From CAYWNA01 sp964459305 (GTDB taxonomy: Bacteria > Planctomycetota > Planctomycetia > Pirellulales > Pirellulaceae): a DNA stretch of 64,000 nucleotides. Shown here piece by piece: positions 33,400 through 41,874 of the stretch. How positions within the stretch are numbered: the stretch's first letter is position 1; each line of letters opens with the position of its first letter. The stretch covers positions 14,669 to 78,668 of the forward strand of contig CAYWNA010000028.1 of NCBI GenBank assembly GCA_964459305.1. Direction: 5' to 3'. The notes beneath the pieces are model-generated. The model ran no database searches. It saw only the letters and a list, made by a program, of their open reading frames with translations, and was not told the origin of the DNA. Both the position numbers and the translations under genes were made by a program.

Positions 33400-33633
33400 A
33401 TGCTGGTGCTGTCGAGACATCGAGATGAAAGCATCATGATCGGCGATGATGTCGTCGTCACCATCGTCGACATCCGCGGCGATAAAGTGAGACTGGGGAT
33501 CGACGCACCGCAGGATATCCCGGTGCATCGACAAGAAGTCTACGAGGCGATCAAGAGAGAAAACGCACAAGCAGCCCAACTGCAGCCGGCGGACACTCGC
33601 AAGGCAGGTCCACGGAAGTCGTTCAAACCGTAG
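33400..33633 (+). CDS. csrA: Carbon storage regulator CsrA
   Basis: A 77-residue RNA-binding homodimer that represses or activates translation at GGA sites. The first strand MLVLSRHRDESIMIGDDVVV, the core VRLGIDAP and the IPVHRQEVYEAI helix are diagnostic, including the RNA-contacting Leu4, Arg6 and the basic patch near residue 44. The C-terminal tail (LQPADTRKAGPRKSFKP) is longer and more basic than in E. coli CsrA; such tails are where FliW binds in other bacteria. AAGGAG is seven bases upstream of the ATG. Pairs with fliW. Confidence 0.97.
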   Translation: MLVLSRHRDESIMIGDDVVVTIVDIRGDKVRLGIDAPQDIPVHRQEVYEAIKRENAQAAQLQPADTRKAGPRKSFKP

Positions 33634-33648
33634 CCTCGTAAAACTGTC

Positions 33649-33677
33649 CCGGAAGAACTCCATTCGCTGCCGCGATC
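33649..33677. repeat. Short repeat E, copy 1, at the 3' end of the FG-GAP gene
   Basis: CCGGAAGAACTCCATTCGCT followed by GCCGCGATC matches 39823-39851 at 26 of 29 positions. Both copies lie within ten bases of the stop of a minus-strand gene. Confidence 0.5.
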
Positions 33678-33687
33678 CTAGTTCGGG

Positions 33688-35412
33688 CTAATCCACCCTC
33701 TCGACCAGCGTCAGGCACTGATCCGCGGCAATGTTCTTGACGATGTCCACCCCGCCACCGATCCAGCGGACTTCGATCCGGTCGACCCGTCTGCGCGGCC
33801 CCAGACCGAAATGCAGTCGCGTTCCAAAATGGCTTTGGTACGCCCGGCCACTATGGATTTCAGCGATCTGCACATGTTCACCTGCAACCACTTGCACCTG
33901 AGCCCCGATCCCATCCCGGTTGGCCTTCCGGCCCCGAAGCCGAACCTGAATCCAATGATCGCCGCTGTTCGTTTCGTTGCGGAGGATCGTGGGAGACTCC
34001 TCGGAATTGAGAACCACGACATCGATTTGGCCATCGTTGTCCAGATCGTCGAACGCCGCGCCGCGGCTGCTGTGCTTGGGCAACAACCCGTCACCGGCCT
34101 GATCGGTGACATTGGTGAATGTACCGTCGCCGTTGTTGGCCTGGAGAATGTTTTGGGCGCGATAGGACATTGTATCGTCACGAAGTCCTACCTTGTCGTC
34201 CAGATGGCCGCATGCGACGTAGATGTCGCGGTCACCGTCGTTGTCGAAATCGACCAGCCCCAATCCCCATGTGACATGGGGGAGTGCTCCGATTCCCGCC
34301 CGCGTCCGGCGCGTGACGTCATCGAAAAAACCGTTTCCGACGTTCTTGTACAACACGGGCAATTCACCGACGTAGTTTGTCATGAAGAAGTCGAGGAGTC
34401 CATCGTTGTTGTAGTCGCCGCAATCCACGCCCATGCTCGCATTCACATCGCCAAAGCCGTTGAAAGACGCCCCGGCAATCGAGGCAACTTCTTCGAACTT
34501 CCCGGCGCCGTCGTTTTGAAAAAGAAAGTTGCGGCGGCAGTCGTTACAGACGAGGACATCCGTATCACCATCGTGATCGTAATCGGCAGATACGACTCCC
34601 ATGCCGGTTCCTCGATGTCCTCCAATTCCCGATTCCATGCTGATGTCCGTGAAGGTGGCGTCGCCGTTGTTGCGATAGAGGACATCGGGCACCGGGTCGT
34701 AAAGGCTCGGACCGGCGTACGCGGGGAACCCGTCCAAACTGCACGGGACATGATTCTCGTAGGTAAAGTTAACGTAGTTGGAGACATACAAGTCGAGGTC
34801 GCCGTCCTGGTCAATATCAAGGAAACAGGCTCCGGCGCCGACTTTGTGGCCGTTGCCGACGCTGGCTTCTTTCGTCACGTCAGTGAACGTACCGTCGTTG
34901 TTATTTCGATACAGAACATTGGGCCCATAGTTGTTCAAATAGAGGTCGGGATCACCATCGTTGTCATAATCGCCCACCGTAACCCCCAGCCCGTATCCGT
35001 GATCCGCCACGCCCGCCTCATCACTCACTTTCCTGAACCGCCAGCCGCCTTCGTTCCGAAAGAGCGCATTCTGTGGTGGTACATTTGCCCGGGCTCCCTG
35101 AAGCAGAGCTCCGTTCAGGAAGTAAATGTCGATCAGACCGTCTCCGTCATAATCGAACAGGGCCAAACCAGCGCTGACCGACTCGACAATGTACAACTCG
35201 CCGCTGCCACCGATGGTGTGCCGGAAGGCGAGAGGCGCGTCCTGGGTCACGTCTCGAAGCACGATCGGCCTGGCGGGCGGCGCCGCAGGCTTGGTGCGAG
35301 TGCCGCAGCTTGCCAAGAAAGAAGTGACCAGACAGCAACACGCGGCAACGGGTGTCCAAAGGCGTTTTCCCGATGCACGATCCGTCTCATTGTTTCGCAT
35401 GGAGTCGCTCAT
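33688..35412 (-). CDS. FG-GAP repeat lipoprotein with UnbV/ASPIC domain (CRTAC1-like)
   Basis: About 574 residues. The signal SFLASCGTRTK carries a lipobox, so the protein is membrane-anchored on the outer side. At least seven integrin-like propeller blades with Ca-binding DxDxDGxxD loops are visible: DYDGDGLID, DYDNDGDPD, DIDQDGDLD, DYDHDGDTD, DYNNDGLLD, DFDNDGDRD and DLDNDGQID. The C-terminal UnbV/ASPIC domain includes IHSGRAYQSHFGTRLHFGLG. The role is probably surface adhesion or carbohydrate/protein binding; unproven. Its start overlaps the end of the TPR gene by 26 bases (14 if ATG 35400 is used), indicating translational coupling. Confidence 0.88.
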   Translation of the reverse strand: MSDSMRNNETDRASGKRLWTPVAACCCLVTSFLASCGTRTKPAAPPARPIVLRDVTQDAPLAFRHTIGGSGELYIVESVSAGLALFDYDGDGLIDIYFLNGALLQGARANVPPQNALFRNEGGWRFRKVSDEAGVADHGYGLGVTVGDYDNDGDPDLYLNNYGPNVLYRNNNDGTFTDVTKEASVGNGHKVGAGACFLDIDQDGDLDLYVSNYVNFTYENHVPCSLDGFPAYAGPSLYDPVPDVLYRNNGDATFTDISMESGIGGHRGTGMGVVSADYDHDGDTDVLVCNDCRRNFLFQNDGAGKFEEVASIAGASFNGFGDVNASMGVDCGDYNNDGLLDFFMTNYVGELPVLYKNVGNGFFDDVTRRTRAGIGALPHVTWGLGLVDFDNDGDRDIYVACGHLDDKVGLRDDTMSYRAQNILQANNGDGTFTNVTDQAGDGLLPKHSSRGAAFDDLDNDGQIDVVVLNSEESPTILRNETNSGDHWIQVRLRGRKANRDGIGAQVQVVAGEHVQIAEIHSGRAYQSHFGTRLHFGLGPRRRVDRIEVRWIGGGVDIVKNIAADQCLTLVERVD

Positions 35413-36775
35413 AACATTGGCGATATTGCTGTCGGGAAGGCTCTAGTTGAACAGCCTGTTGGATCGCATCCCGTGCCCGCTGAATCTCCCCGTTCCTCTC
35501 CAAAGTCATGCTCAGAAAATAGTAGTTTACCGCGACCGATTCCAACTCGACTGCTTTGGATGCAAGCCGGACAGCCTCGGGGATTTTGCGGTTGTTCGCC
35601 AGGTAAAGCTGGGCGAGGGCGACGAGCCCGACCGTACCGTTTGGCTCTGAACGGATCGATTCCTGAAGGGCAGTTTCTGTTTTCTCAAATCGCCCCAGCT
35701 TGGCCAGCGCGCTGCCGAGCATGAGGCGATAATCGATATTCTCTGGCGTGAGATGGCAAAGCTGAGTCAGCATGCCGACGGCTTCGGCATCCCTGCCCTG
35801 ATGTTGGTAAAGGGACGCCAACGCCTGGTGCGAAGCAGCGTTGTCGGGAGCGATCGCCACCGCCCTGAGCCACTGTCGTTCCGCTTCCTGCAAATCACCG
35901 AACTGGGCGTGCGTCGCGCCAACGGCGTCCAGTATCCTGGCCACCTTCTGGCACACCGAAGCCAGATCCCTTTGGATGCCTTGCACGTTCCCCCGAGGCT
36001 CTTCCTGAGCCTCGGTCAGCTGCCGAAACTTCTGCCGACAGACGGCGGCCTGCTCGCTGTCGCCCAAGCGGGCGCACGCAATCGACAAACCGTGCTGCGC
36101 ACGGGCATCCTCCGGATCGAACCGGACCGCTAACTCCAGGTTCTCTCTTGCCTTCTCATACTGTTGCAGCTCGAGGTAGATCTGGCCGAGAAGAAAAAAC
36201 GTCGGCACGGAGTCAACCTCCAGCGGAATGTCGTCCTGTTCAAGCAGAACACGGGCCGTGTTCATTTGCCCAAGGTTCATCAAAGCTTCGGTCAACCCGA
36301 AACGGGCCTCGGAAAACGACGTATCCACGGCAAGGGCTTCCCGAAACAGCTCGGCCGCCTCTGAGTACTGCGCCTTGTCCATCGCAACGTACGCGAGACG
36401 GTGGTAGGCGGGCGCGAACTTGGGCTCCAACTCAAGCGCTTTGTTCCACCACTTCACGGCTTCGCTGGATTCGCCCAGATCGCGGTGTGCCAAAGCCATC
36501 ACATGGCAAACGACGGGATTGTCCGGAAATCGCTCGACCAAGTGAGCAGCCGCTGCGATCGCTTCTTTCTTCCTCGCAGCGATCTTTGCATGTTCCGGAG
36601 AAGAAGGGCGCAAATCACCCCGGCGAGCCTGGTCCGTACTGATGGTTAGTCCATTTGATTCCACGGTCCTTGGAATCCAGGTCGTGCCGTACCACAACCA
36701 CCAAGCCAACGAGAACAAAGCCGATAGGACAACGAAAGAACATCCGGCCCAAGATGGCTTGCAATGGCATTTCAC
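35387..36775 (-). CDS. Membrane-anchored TPR protein
   Basis: A 462-residue protein with an N-terminal membrane anchor (CSFVVLSALFSLAWWLWYG) and then about nine to ten tetratricopeptide repeats, for example AVKWWNKALELEPKFAPAYH and AAELFREALAVDTSFSEARF, ending CYERLHAKQ. TPR arrays mediate protein-protein contacts; here most likely with the coupled FG-GAP/UnbV lipoprotein on the outer face of the membrane. This gene pair recurs in planctomycetes. It is 192 bases downstream of a small lipoprotein gene on the same strand. Confidence 0.85.
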   Translation of the reverse strand: MKCHCKPSWAGCSFVVLSALFSLAWWLWYGTTWIPRTVESNGLTISTDQARRGDLRPSSPEHAKIAARKKEAIAAAAHLVERFPDNPVVCHVMALAHRDLGESSEAVKWWNKALELEPKFAPAYHRLAYVAMDKAQYSEAAELFREALAVDTSFSEARFGLTEALMNLGQMNTARVLLEQDDIPLEVDSVPTFFLLGQIYLELQQYEKARENLELAVRFDPEDARAQHGLSIACARLGDSEQAAVCRQKFRQLTEAQEEPRGNVQGIQRDLASVCQKVARILDAVGATHAQFGDLQEAERQWLRAVAIAPDNAASHQALASLYQHQGRDAEAVGMLTQLCHLTPENIDYRLMLGSALAKLGRFEKTETALQESIRSEPNGTVGLVALAQLYLANNRKIPEAVRLASKAVELESVAVNYYFLSMTLERNGEIQRARDAIQQAVQLEPSRQQYRQCYERLHAKQ

Positions 36776-36967
36776 GACGCAACAGCCCCTTTCAGGACTT
36801 CTTGCCGATGGATCTTACCTCGGGTTGGATCGGGAACGGGCCGCGATACCACCCGTCGTGCGAACGCGGGTCGCAGAGCCCGTGGCGGAACTCGACGTTC
36901 TGATGTGAGGATCGCTGGACGACTCGTTGTCCAAGCGAATCGGTTCGACGATCTGACGAAGGCTCGC

Positions 36968-37420
36968 CTATTCTGCCACCTCGAACGTGAAATCGTTCTC
37001 GCCGCTCGAACTGACCTCCGCCTCCTTGTAGTACTCGACTGGTTCCGCCATTGGCACCGCCACGGACATCTCCTCCTCCCCGCCGCCTTCAGCCGGTTCT
37101 TCAGAGGAGGGACCGCCCACGGTGATTGTGACCTGATGCTTTCCGGGCACGGCCCCGTTTCGGCCATCGTTGTACTGCAACTCGAATTTCCCATTTTCGT
37201 CCGTCGTACCGGCCGAAGTCGATGCCTCCACGTCGCCGGCAGGACTGAACACCACATCGGCGTTAGCCAGCGGCTGTCCGTTCTGGGTGATCGTCCCCGT
37301 GACGGGAGCTAATTCGACGTTTCCTTCGCCTCCACACCCCGCGATCGCCACGACAATCGTTAACGACGCCAAACAGGCCAACAAGCTCCAGTGGCCTTCT
37401 CCGAACCGGACAGTCTTCAT
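36968..37420 (-). CDS. Small lipoprotein with carboxypeptidase-regulatory-like domain
   Basis: About 150 residues. The signal ends in the lipobox IAGCGG. The mature part is one transthyretin-like beta sandwich: VTGTITQNGQPLANADVVFS and GTTDENGKFELQYNDGRNGA are the diagnostic strands, followed by GKHQVTITVG. A Glu/Gly-rich linker (SSEEPAEGGGEEE) precedes a C-terminal strand. Such proteins regularly follow DUF1559 genes in planctomycetes. Start 37420 is preferred because it begins the signal peptide; the frame is open further upstream. Confidence 0.82.
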   Translation of the reverse strand: MKTVRFGEGHWSLLACLASLTIVVAIAGCGGEGNVELAPVTGTITQNGQPLANADVVFSPAGDVEASTSAGTTDENGKFELQYNDGRNGAVPGKHQVTITVGGPSSEEPAEGGGEEEMSVAVPMAEPVEYYKEAEVSSSGENDFTFEVAE

Positions 37421-37494
37421 TTCAAGCTTCTCCTCATAGTGAAACAGACGACGCCACACGGCAGTGTCTTTCGGCGTTGCTAGGAACGGACAGA

Positions 37495-38532
37495 TTAGTA
37501 CTCGCCGATTGCGTGACCATCGGCCCGATCGCACAACCGGGTCATCAACGCGAAGTTAATGTCATGCGAGACGAACCGCACCGATCCATCGCTCAGCGTC
37601 AATTGAGCCCCACCCGGGTGGGCCGAACGGACAATCGTGTGCCGATGGTATGGCCGGGTCTGCCCGTAGCCGCGGGGGCGGACGCCGCTCCAATAGTCTG
37701 CAATGTTCGAGTTGATGGGATATCGCACGACCGTAACGTTGAGCCACCAACCGGCGCTTCCACCGTCGCCGCACGACCAAGGCCCCCCATCGTGGCTGCA
37801 CGCCCGATAGTCTCGCTTCTGACCGTCGTGCCGGATAAAGTAGTCGGACTGCTCGCCGACGCAGAACGTGTTAGTCGTCCCGTCCGTGATGCTGCTCATG
37901 CGGAGTGCATCTCGGTTTCGGTCGTCCACGGAAACGATCACCCCGTTGTAGTTTGAGCGGGCATAGTTGGTCCAGCGCGTAGGCGATGGGCAGCACCGCA
38001 GGTCCCTGCCCCGGTTGTATGAGCCAGATATGCCGACATAGTTCACCAACTGGTATTCGATCCGGTTGGGCGCCCCCAGTGCCCGAGTGGAGGCATTCGT
38101 GTTCTGGCTCCGTGTCCTCGGTAGTGGACTGCTGGGGCAGTTGAGCGTGTCCACTCGCAGGCTGTTGGTGAGCTGCCAGTTACGGTTGGTCCGATTGGAC
38201 TGCATCGTCCAGTCCGTGTCGTTGAAAATGATATCCGTGTTCTCTTCCATGAACGGGAGGAGCCTTGTCAGCCACGATGCCCCGCGGCGACTGGGGCTGC
38301 CCGGCGGAACCACGCCAGGCGGGAATGCGCGGTAGGTATCGTGGTAGTTCTGCAACGCCAACCCGATTTGCTTCAAGTTGTTGCTGCATTGCGCCCGACG
38401 CCCCGCCTCGCGGGCGGACTGGATCGCCGGCAACAGCAAAGCGACCAAAATGCCAATGATGGCGATGACCACAAGTAGTTCGACCAGAGTGAACCCTGCG
38501 CCGGATCCACACCTCGTTCTCTTTCCAACCAT
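37495..38532 (-). CDS. DUF1559 protein with pseudopilin N-terminus
   Basis: About 345 residues. The basic leader TRCGSGAGFTLVELLVV has a prepilin cleavage site before Phe, a membrane helix up to LLLPAIQSAREA, the DUF1559 block RRAQCSNNLKQIGLALQNYH, and the C-terminal HPGGAQLTLSDGSVRFV, the HxGGxxxxxxDGS motif of the family. GGAG six bases before ATG 38532 supports this start. It heads a four-gene minus-strand run (DUF1559, lipoprotein, TPR, FG-GAP/UnbV). It differs clearly from the 27.4 kb paralogue in its middle region, so the copies are old. Confidence 0.92.
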   Translation of the reverse strand: MVGKRTRCGSGAGFTLVELLVVIAIIGILVALLLPAIQSAREAGRRAQCSNNLKQIGLALQNYHDTYRAFPPGVVPPGSPSRRGASWLTRLLPFMEENTDIIFNDTDWTMQSNRTNRNWQLTNSLRVDTLNCPSSPLPRTRSQNTNASTRALGAPNRIEYQLVNYVGISGSYNRGRDLRCCPSPTRWTNYARSNYNGVIVSVDDRNRDALRMSSITDGTTNTFCVGEQSDYFIRHDGQKRDYRACSHDGGPWSCGDGGSAGWWLNVTVVRYPINSNIADYWSGVRPRGYGQTRPYHRHTIVRSAHPGGAQLTLSDGSVRFVSHDINFALMTRLCDRADGHAIGEY

Positions 38533-38771
38533 AGCAGTCTCCACGATAGAAGAATTTAAGAATAAGGAAGAATAGGTGACCGTCTAATAGTAATAGTAGA
38601 CTGAGCCTGGAGCCAGTGTCAACGCCGCGGTCTCATCTCGGTGCGAAACGGCTCCGACTATTTCCTCCGCTCGGCCTCTCGTTCTTTCCCTGCAACCGAA
38701 AACCGCGATCACGACCGGACCCTAGCAAGGAACTGCGACAACCCCAGCTCGCCGTGACATAAGGCAGTATC

Positions 38772-39650
38772 CTATGAATCGCGGTCGCCGCTTCCTTCCG
38801 ATGCGATTGCCCGATCGCATACTTTCACGGTTTTTCGCTTGCCGAGGCCAGTGACAATCAGGGCCATGAACCCGGTTGTCATGGTCAGCCACACCAGGCC
38901 GTAAAGCCCGGAGGCGGGCATGACCACCTCGGTATTCACTTCATGCACAAAATACCCAATTAAAGGTGGGCAGGCAATCCCCACGAGAAGACCGCCCAAA
39001 ACGCAGCCGATAACACAGTGCACCAACAAAAGAGGCTTCCTATATGGGATGGCCATCCCAATGCCGACGGCCAAGCCGAGGATCCCGAGCATGGCCATCT
39101 GTCGCATCATGGTCTGCGCCATCGGAGAAAAATCCGTGACTGGACGGGGGCCACTGAACATCTGATGCCCAATGGTCGCGGCGGCGGCGCCCCCCAGGCC
39201 GCCGATCAACCCACTTACAACACCGACTAACGGCACCCACTTCCATGCAGAACGCGCGTGGGCTTCGCCCGAGGCGAATAACGCGCCGGCGATCAGACCC
39301 AGGATCGTCATGGCCAGAATCGTGTTTTGCCGATCCGCGAGAAGGACAGCCCTTTCGGCATTTTCAATGGCCTCGATCTCTTCAGGTGAGGCGGACGCAG
39401 ATAACTCTTTCAGCTCTACCGCGACCACGAACACGGGAAAGCACGATTCTAGGATCCCCCAGGTCAACACACCGGCCAGGACACCAATAACCACTCCGAC
39501 CAGCGGGCCGCTTTGCAGATGGTTCACCGAAACGCTAGGCAGAAATGTCGGGGGTTGGTCCGCCGTATCTCCCGACGAATCGGATGCTGGTTCATTCACT
39601 ACGGATTCAATCCTAGCTGATGTAAAGTTCGAACCGATCGGTTGAGGCAT
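38772..39650 (-). CDS. Hypothetical polytopic membrane protein
   Basis: A 292-residue protein with a polar N-terminal segment of about 50 residues and six or seven membrane helices rich in Gly and Val, for example GVVIGVLAGVLTWGILESCF, ILAMTILGLIAGALFASGE and LVGVVSGLIGGLGGAAAATI. A Glu-rich loop (SASPEEIEAIENAERAVLL) lies between helices one and two. No family recognised. It lies downstream of the Ser/Thr kinase on the same strand, 201 bases away, with an 11-base inverted repeat in the gap. Function unknown. Confidence 0.75.
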   Translation of the reverse strand: MPQPIGSNFTSARIESVVNEPASDSSGDTADQPPTFLPSVSVNHLQSGPLVGVVIGVLAGVLTWGILESCFPVFVVAVELKELSASASPEEIEAIENAERAVLLADRQNTILAMTILGLIAGALFASGEAHARSAWKWVPLVGVVSGLIGGLGGAAAATIGHQMFSGPRPVTDFSPMAQTMMRQMAMLGILGLAVGIGMAIPYRKPLLLVHCVIGCVLGGLLVGIACPPLIGYFVHEVNTEVVMPASGLYGLVWLTMTTGFMALIVTGLGKRKTVKVCDRAIASEGSGDRDS

Positions 39651-39692
39651 GTTCGCATATTTGATTTACGTATGAAGGACGCCTGGGGTTCG

Positions 39693-39752
39693 AGATTTCC
39701 GCGGGTCACGGCGTTTTTCGCGCTTTTTCAAGGTGTTGGTGCGGAAATCTCC
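39693..39752. terminator. Inverted repeat between kinase and membrane protein genes
   Basis: Perfect 11-base arms GAGATTTCCGC (39693-39703) and GCGGAAATCTC (39742-39752) separated by 38 bases containing CGTTTTTCGCGCTTTTTC. It could fold in the kinase transcript and act as a processing or termination site, though the loop is long for an intrinsic terminator. Confidence 0.3.
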
Positions 39753-39822
39753 CTGCAAACGTGGTGACGCAGCCACCAGCGGGCTTTGTGGTGCCGGAGA
39801 AAAATGGGGCGGACCTCGCAGG

Positions 39823-39851
39823 CCGGAAAAACTCGGTTCGCTGCCGCGATC
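39823..39851. repeat. Short repeat E, copy 2, at the 3' end of the kinase gene
   Basis: CCGGAAAAACTCGGTTCGCT followed by GCCGCGATC aligns with copy 1 (33649-33677) with three mismatches. It directly abuts the kinase stop codon. Confidence 0.5.
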
Positions 39852-41597
39852 TCACGAGCTCATCATCGCCCACACGAACGCAACCAGTGCCAGCACGGCC
39901 CCGATCACCAATCCGGTCCAGACCCAAACTGGCAGTCTCCCTGCCACCTTCGGCGCGATCAACCGCCAGCCGGACAAACGTCCTCGCGACGCACTCACAG
40001 ACTCGCCGGCAGGCTTCCGCGCATCCAAATCGATTCTGCCGGATTCCGCGCCGCTCGAAGTCTGTGCTTCTGGCGCAGCGGCTCCGGCTTGCGGCCGATC
40101 CGCCGCGGCAGACTCGTCGGTTGTCCTGCGAACCGGTTGGCCTTTGACTTTTTTGGGCGAGCGGTCGTCTGCACCACTGCCAGGAGCTGCCTTTGGACTA
40201 GCGCTGGAACGTGATTGTCTTGGCTTTCTACGGCCCGACGATTGACTGCTGGCCGACTTGGGCGTCTTGGCCACTTTCTTGGCCGAAGAGCCCTTGCGTG
40301 GTTTCTTCGCATTACTATCTGGACTCGCGTGAACTCGGATTTCCGGCACCGGCTCGATTCTCTTCGACGTGCCTTCAGCTCGATTCGATACGGTGTCCGT
40401 CTCGGCGGGATCCGGCGACTCGCGCGACGGTGACGGACTGGCGGGGCGGCGTTTGGCGGGTGGACGCGATTTGGACGAGCTGGATCGAGAACCAGAATCA
40501 CTTACACTACGGGACTGGGCCGCAACACCCGTTGTCTCTCCGCTCAAGACCGCTTCCTTGTTTTCAGCCAGCCAGTTGCGCAATGCCTCTCGGACATCGC
40601 GCATCGTCTGATAGCGATCGCTCGGTTTCTTCCGGATCATCTTGAAGCAGATGTCGCGTAGCGATCTTGGGCAGTCGGGACGCTCTGAGCGGATGTTCCG
40701 CGGCATCTTCTTCTGATGCATTACGAGCCGCTGAGCCACCGACCCTTCACAAAACGGCGAATGCCCCGTCAGCATGAAGTAGAAGGTGCATCCTAGGCCA
40801 TACATGTCGACCCGCGCGTCCACTTCGTGACTGTTGACAGCTTGCTCCGGTGCCAGGTAGTCGGCCGTACCCAGTACGTTCTCGTTGTGGGCGAGTGTCA
40901 GGGAAGCCCTGTCTTCATCGGAGAAGAGCGCCAGTCCCATGTCGAGGACCTTGACGACCTCACCCGGAGCGACCAGCAGATTCGCGGGCTTCATGTCGCG
41001 ATGAATCAGCCCGTTGTCGTGAGCATTCTGCAGGCCGTCAGCGGCTTGAGCGACGTAGTCGGCCGCCGTCGCGAAGTCCAACACGCCGTCCTGGTCGACG
41101 ATCATTTGCATGTCCCTGCCATCGACGTATTCCATGACAAGGAAATGCGTATCGCCGACGTTATCGATGTCGTAGGCGCGGACAATGTTTGGATGATCCA
41201 GCTTGGCGCTGGCCTCGGCCTCCTGATAGAAACGGTCCAAGTACGAGGAACGGCGAACGCGTTTCTTGGGCAGCACTTTGATCGCTCGCTGGCGGTGCAT
41301 GATGGTGTGCTCGGCCAAGTACACACGACTCATTCCGCCGGTACCGATATGCCCCAACAGCCTGTACTTGCCCAGGACGAAGCCTTTGTACTTCCCGTCC
41401 AGCAACTTGCCGCACTGCCATCGCGTGAGCAATTCGGCGTCAACCAGCCAGTCGGCCAGTTCGGTAGCGTCTTCCGGCAACTCGCCTCCTCGTTTGTCCT
41501 CAAACTCCGCCAGCGCTTGCTGCAATCGGTCCTCATCCACCAACTTGCTGCGCTGCACGAGATCGAGAAGTTGTTTTCCTGCTGTGACCTTTGCCAT
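39852..41597 (-). CDS. Membrane-anchored Ser/Thr protein kinase
   Basis: A 581-residue Hanks-type kinase. The N-terminal 75 residues (with a LLTRWQCGKLLDGKYKGF element) are a conserved planctomycete lead-in. The kinase domain spans about 77-340: glycine loop HIGTGGMSRVYLAEH, ATP Lys in RAIKVLPKK, catalytic loop LIHRDMKPANLL, a DMG magnesium motif in VKVLDMGLAL replacing DFG, and the APEQ activation segment. A low-complexity Ser/Lys/Pro/Arg linker of about 170 residues follows, then one membrane helix (VWTGLVIGAVLALVAFVWAM) two residues from the end. So the kinase faces the cytosol and is tail-anchored. No sensor domain is visible. Confidence 0.93.
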   Translation of the reverse strand: MAKVTAGKQLLDLVQRSKLVDEDRLQQALAEFEDKRGGELPEDATELADWLVDAELLTRWQCGKLLDGKYKGFVLGKYRLLGHIGTGGMSRVYLAEHTIMHRQRAIKVLPKKRVRRSSYLDRFYQEAEASAKLDHPNIVRAYDIDNVGDTHFLVMEYVDGRDMQMIVDQDGVLDFATAADYVAQAADGLQNAHDNGLIHRDMKPANLLVAPGEVVKVLDMGLALFSDEDRASLTLAHNENVLGTADYLAPEQAVNSHEVDARVDMYGLGCTFYFMLTGHSPFCEGSVAQRLVMHQKKMPRNIRSERPDCPRSLRDICFKMIRKKPSDRYQTMRDVREALRNWLAENKEAVLSGETTGVAAQSRSVSDSGSRSSSSKSRPPAKRRPASPSPSRESPDPAETDTVSNRAEGTSKRIEPVPEIRVHASPDSNAKKPRKGSSAKKVAKTPKSASSQSSGRRKPRQSRSSASPKAAPGSGADDRSPKKVKGQPVRRTTDESAAADRPQAGAAAPEAQTSSGAESGRIDLDARKPAGESVSASRGRLSGWRLIAPKVAGRLPVWVWTGLVIGAVLALVAFVWAMMSS

Positions 41598-41874
41598 GCT
41601 ACGAACCGCCGACGGCTAATCCCATTACCGCTGCTGCGCGCCGAATCAACGAAGAGACAAGAACTCGCACCACCAACGTGTGGAGCAGCCGCTTCACGGT
41701 AACATGCCGCCGCTCCATAATCTAGTGCCGGATTCGCCTTCGTGGTAGTCCCGCAGAGTCCATGAATCGGATTCCATCTGTAGTTCTCTCGAAACCCGAG
41801 AGCCTGCGCATAAATGGGATCGCGAAGTCGCCATGCCAATTCATGCATAGGCTCCCGAGTCAAATCCGCACATA

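Noticed and set aside
33811..35724. Very long open frame on the plus strand opposite the FG-GAP/UnbV gene
   Set aside because: It is the complement of repeated Asp/Asn/Gly codons in the calcium-binding loops, which keeps the opposite strand open. The minus-strand protein has clear domains; the plus-strand peptide shows none.
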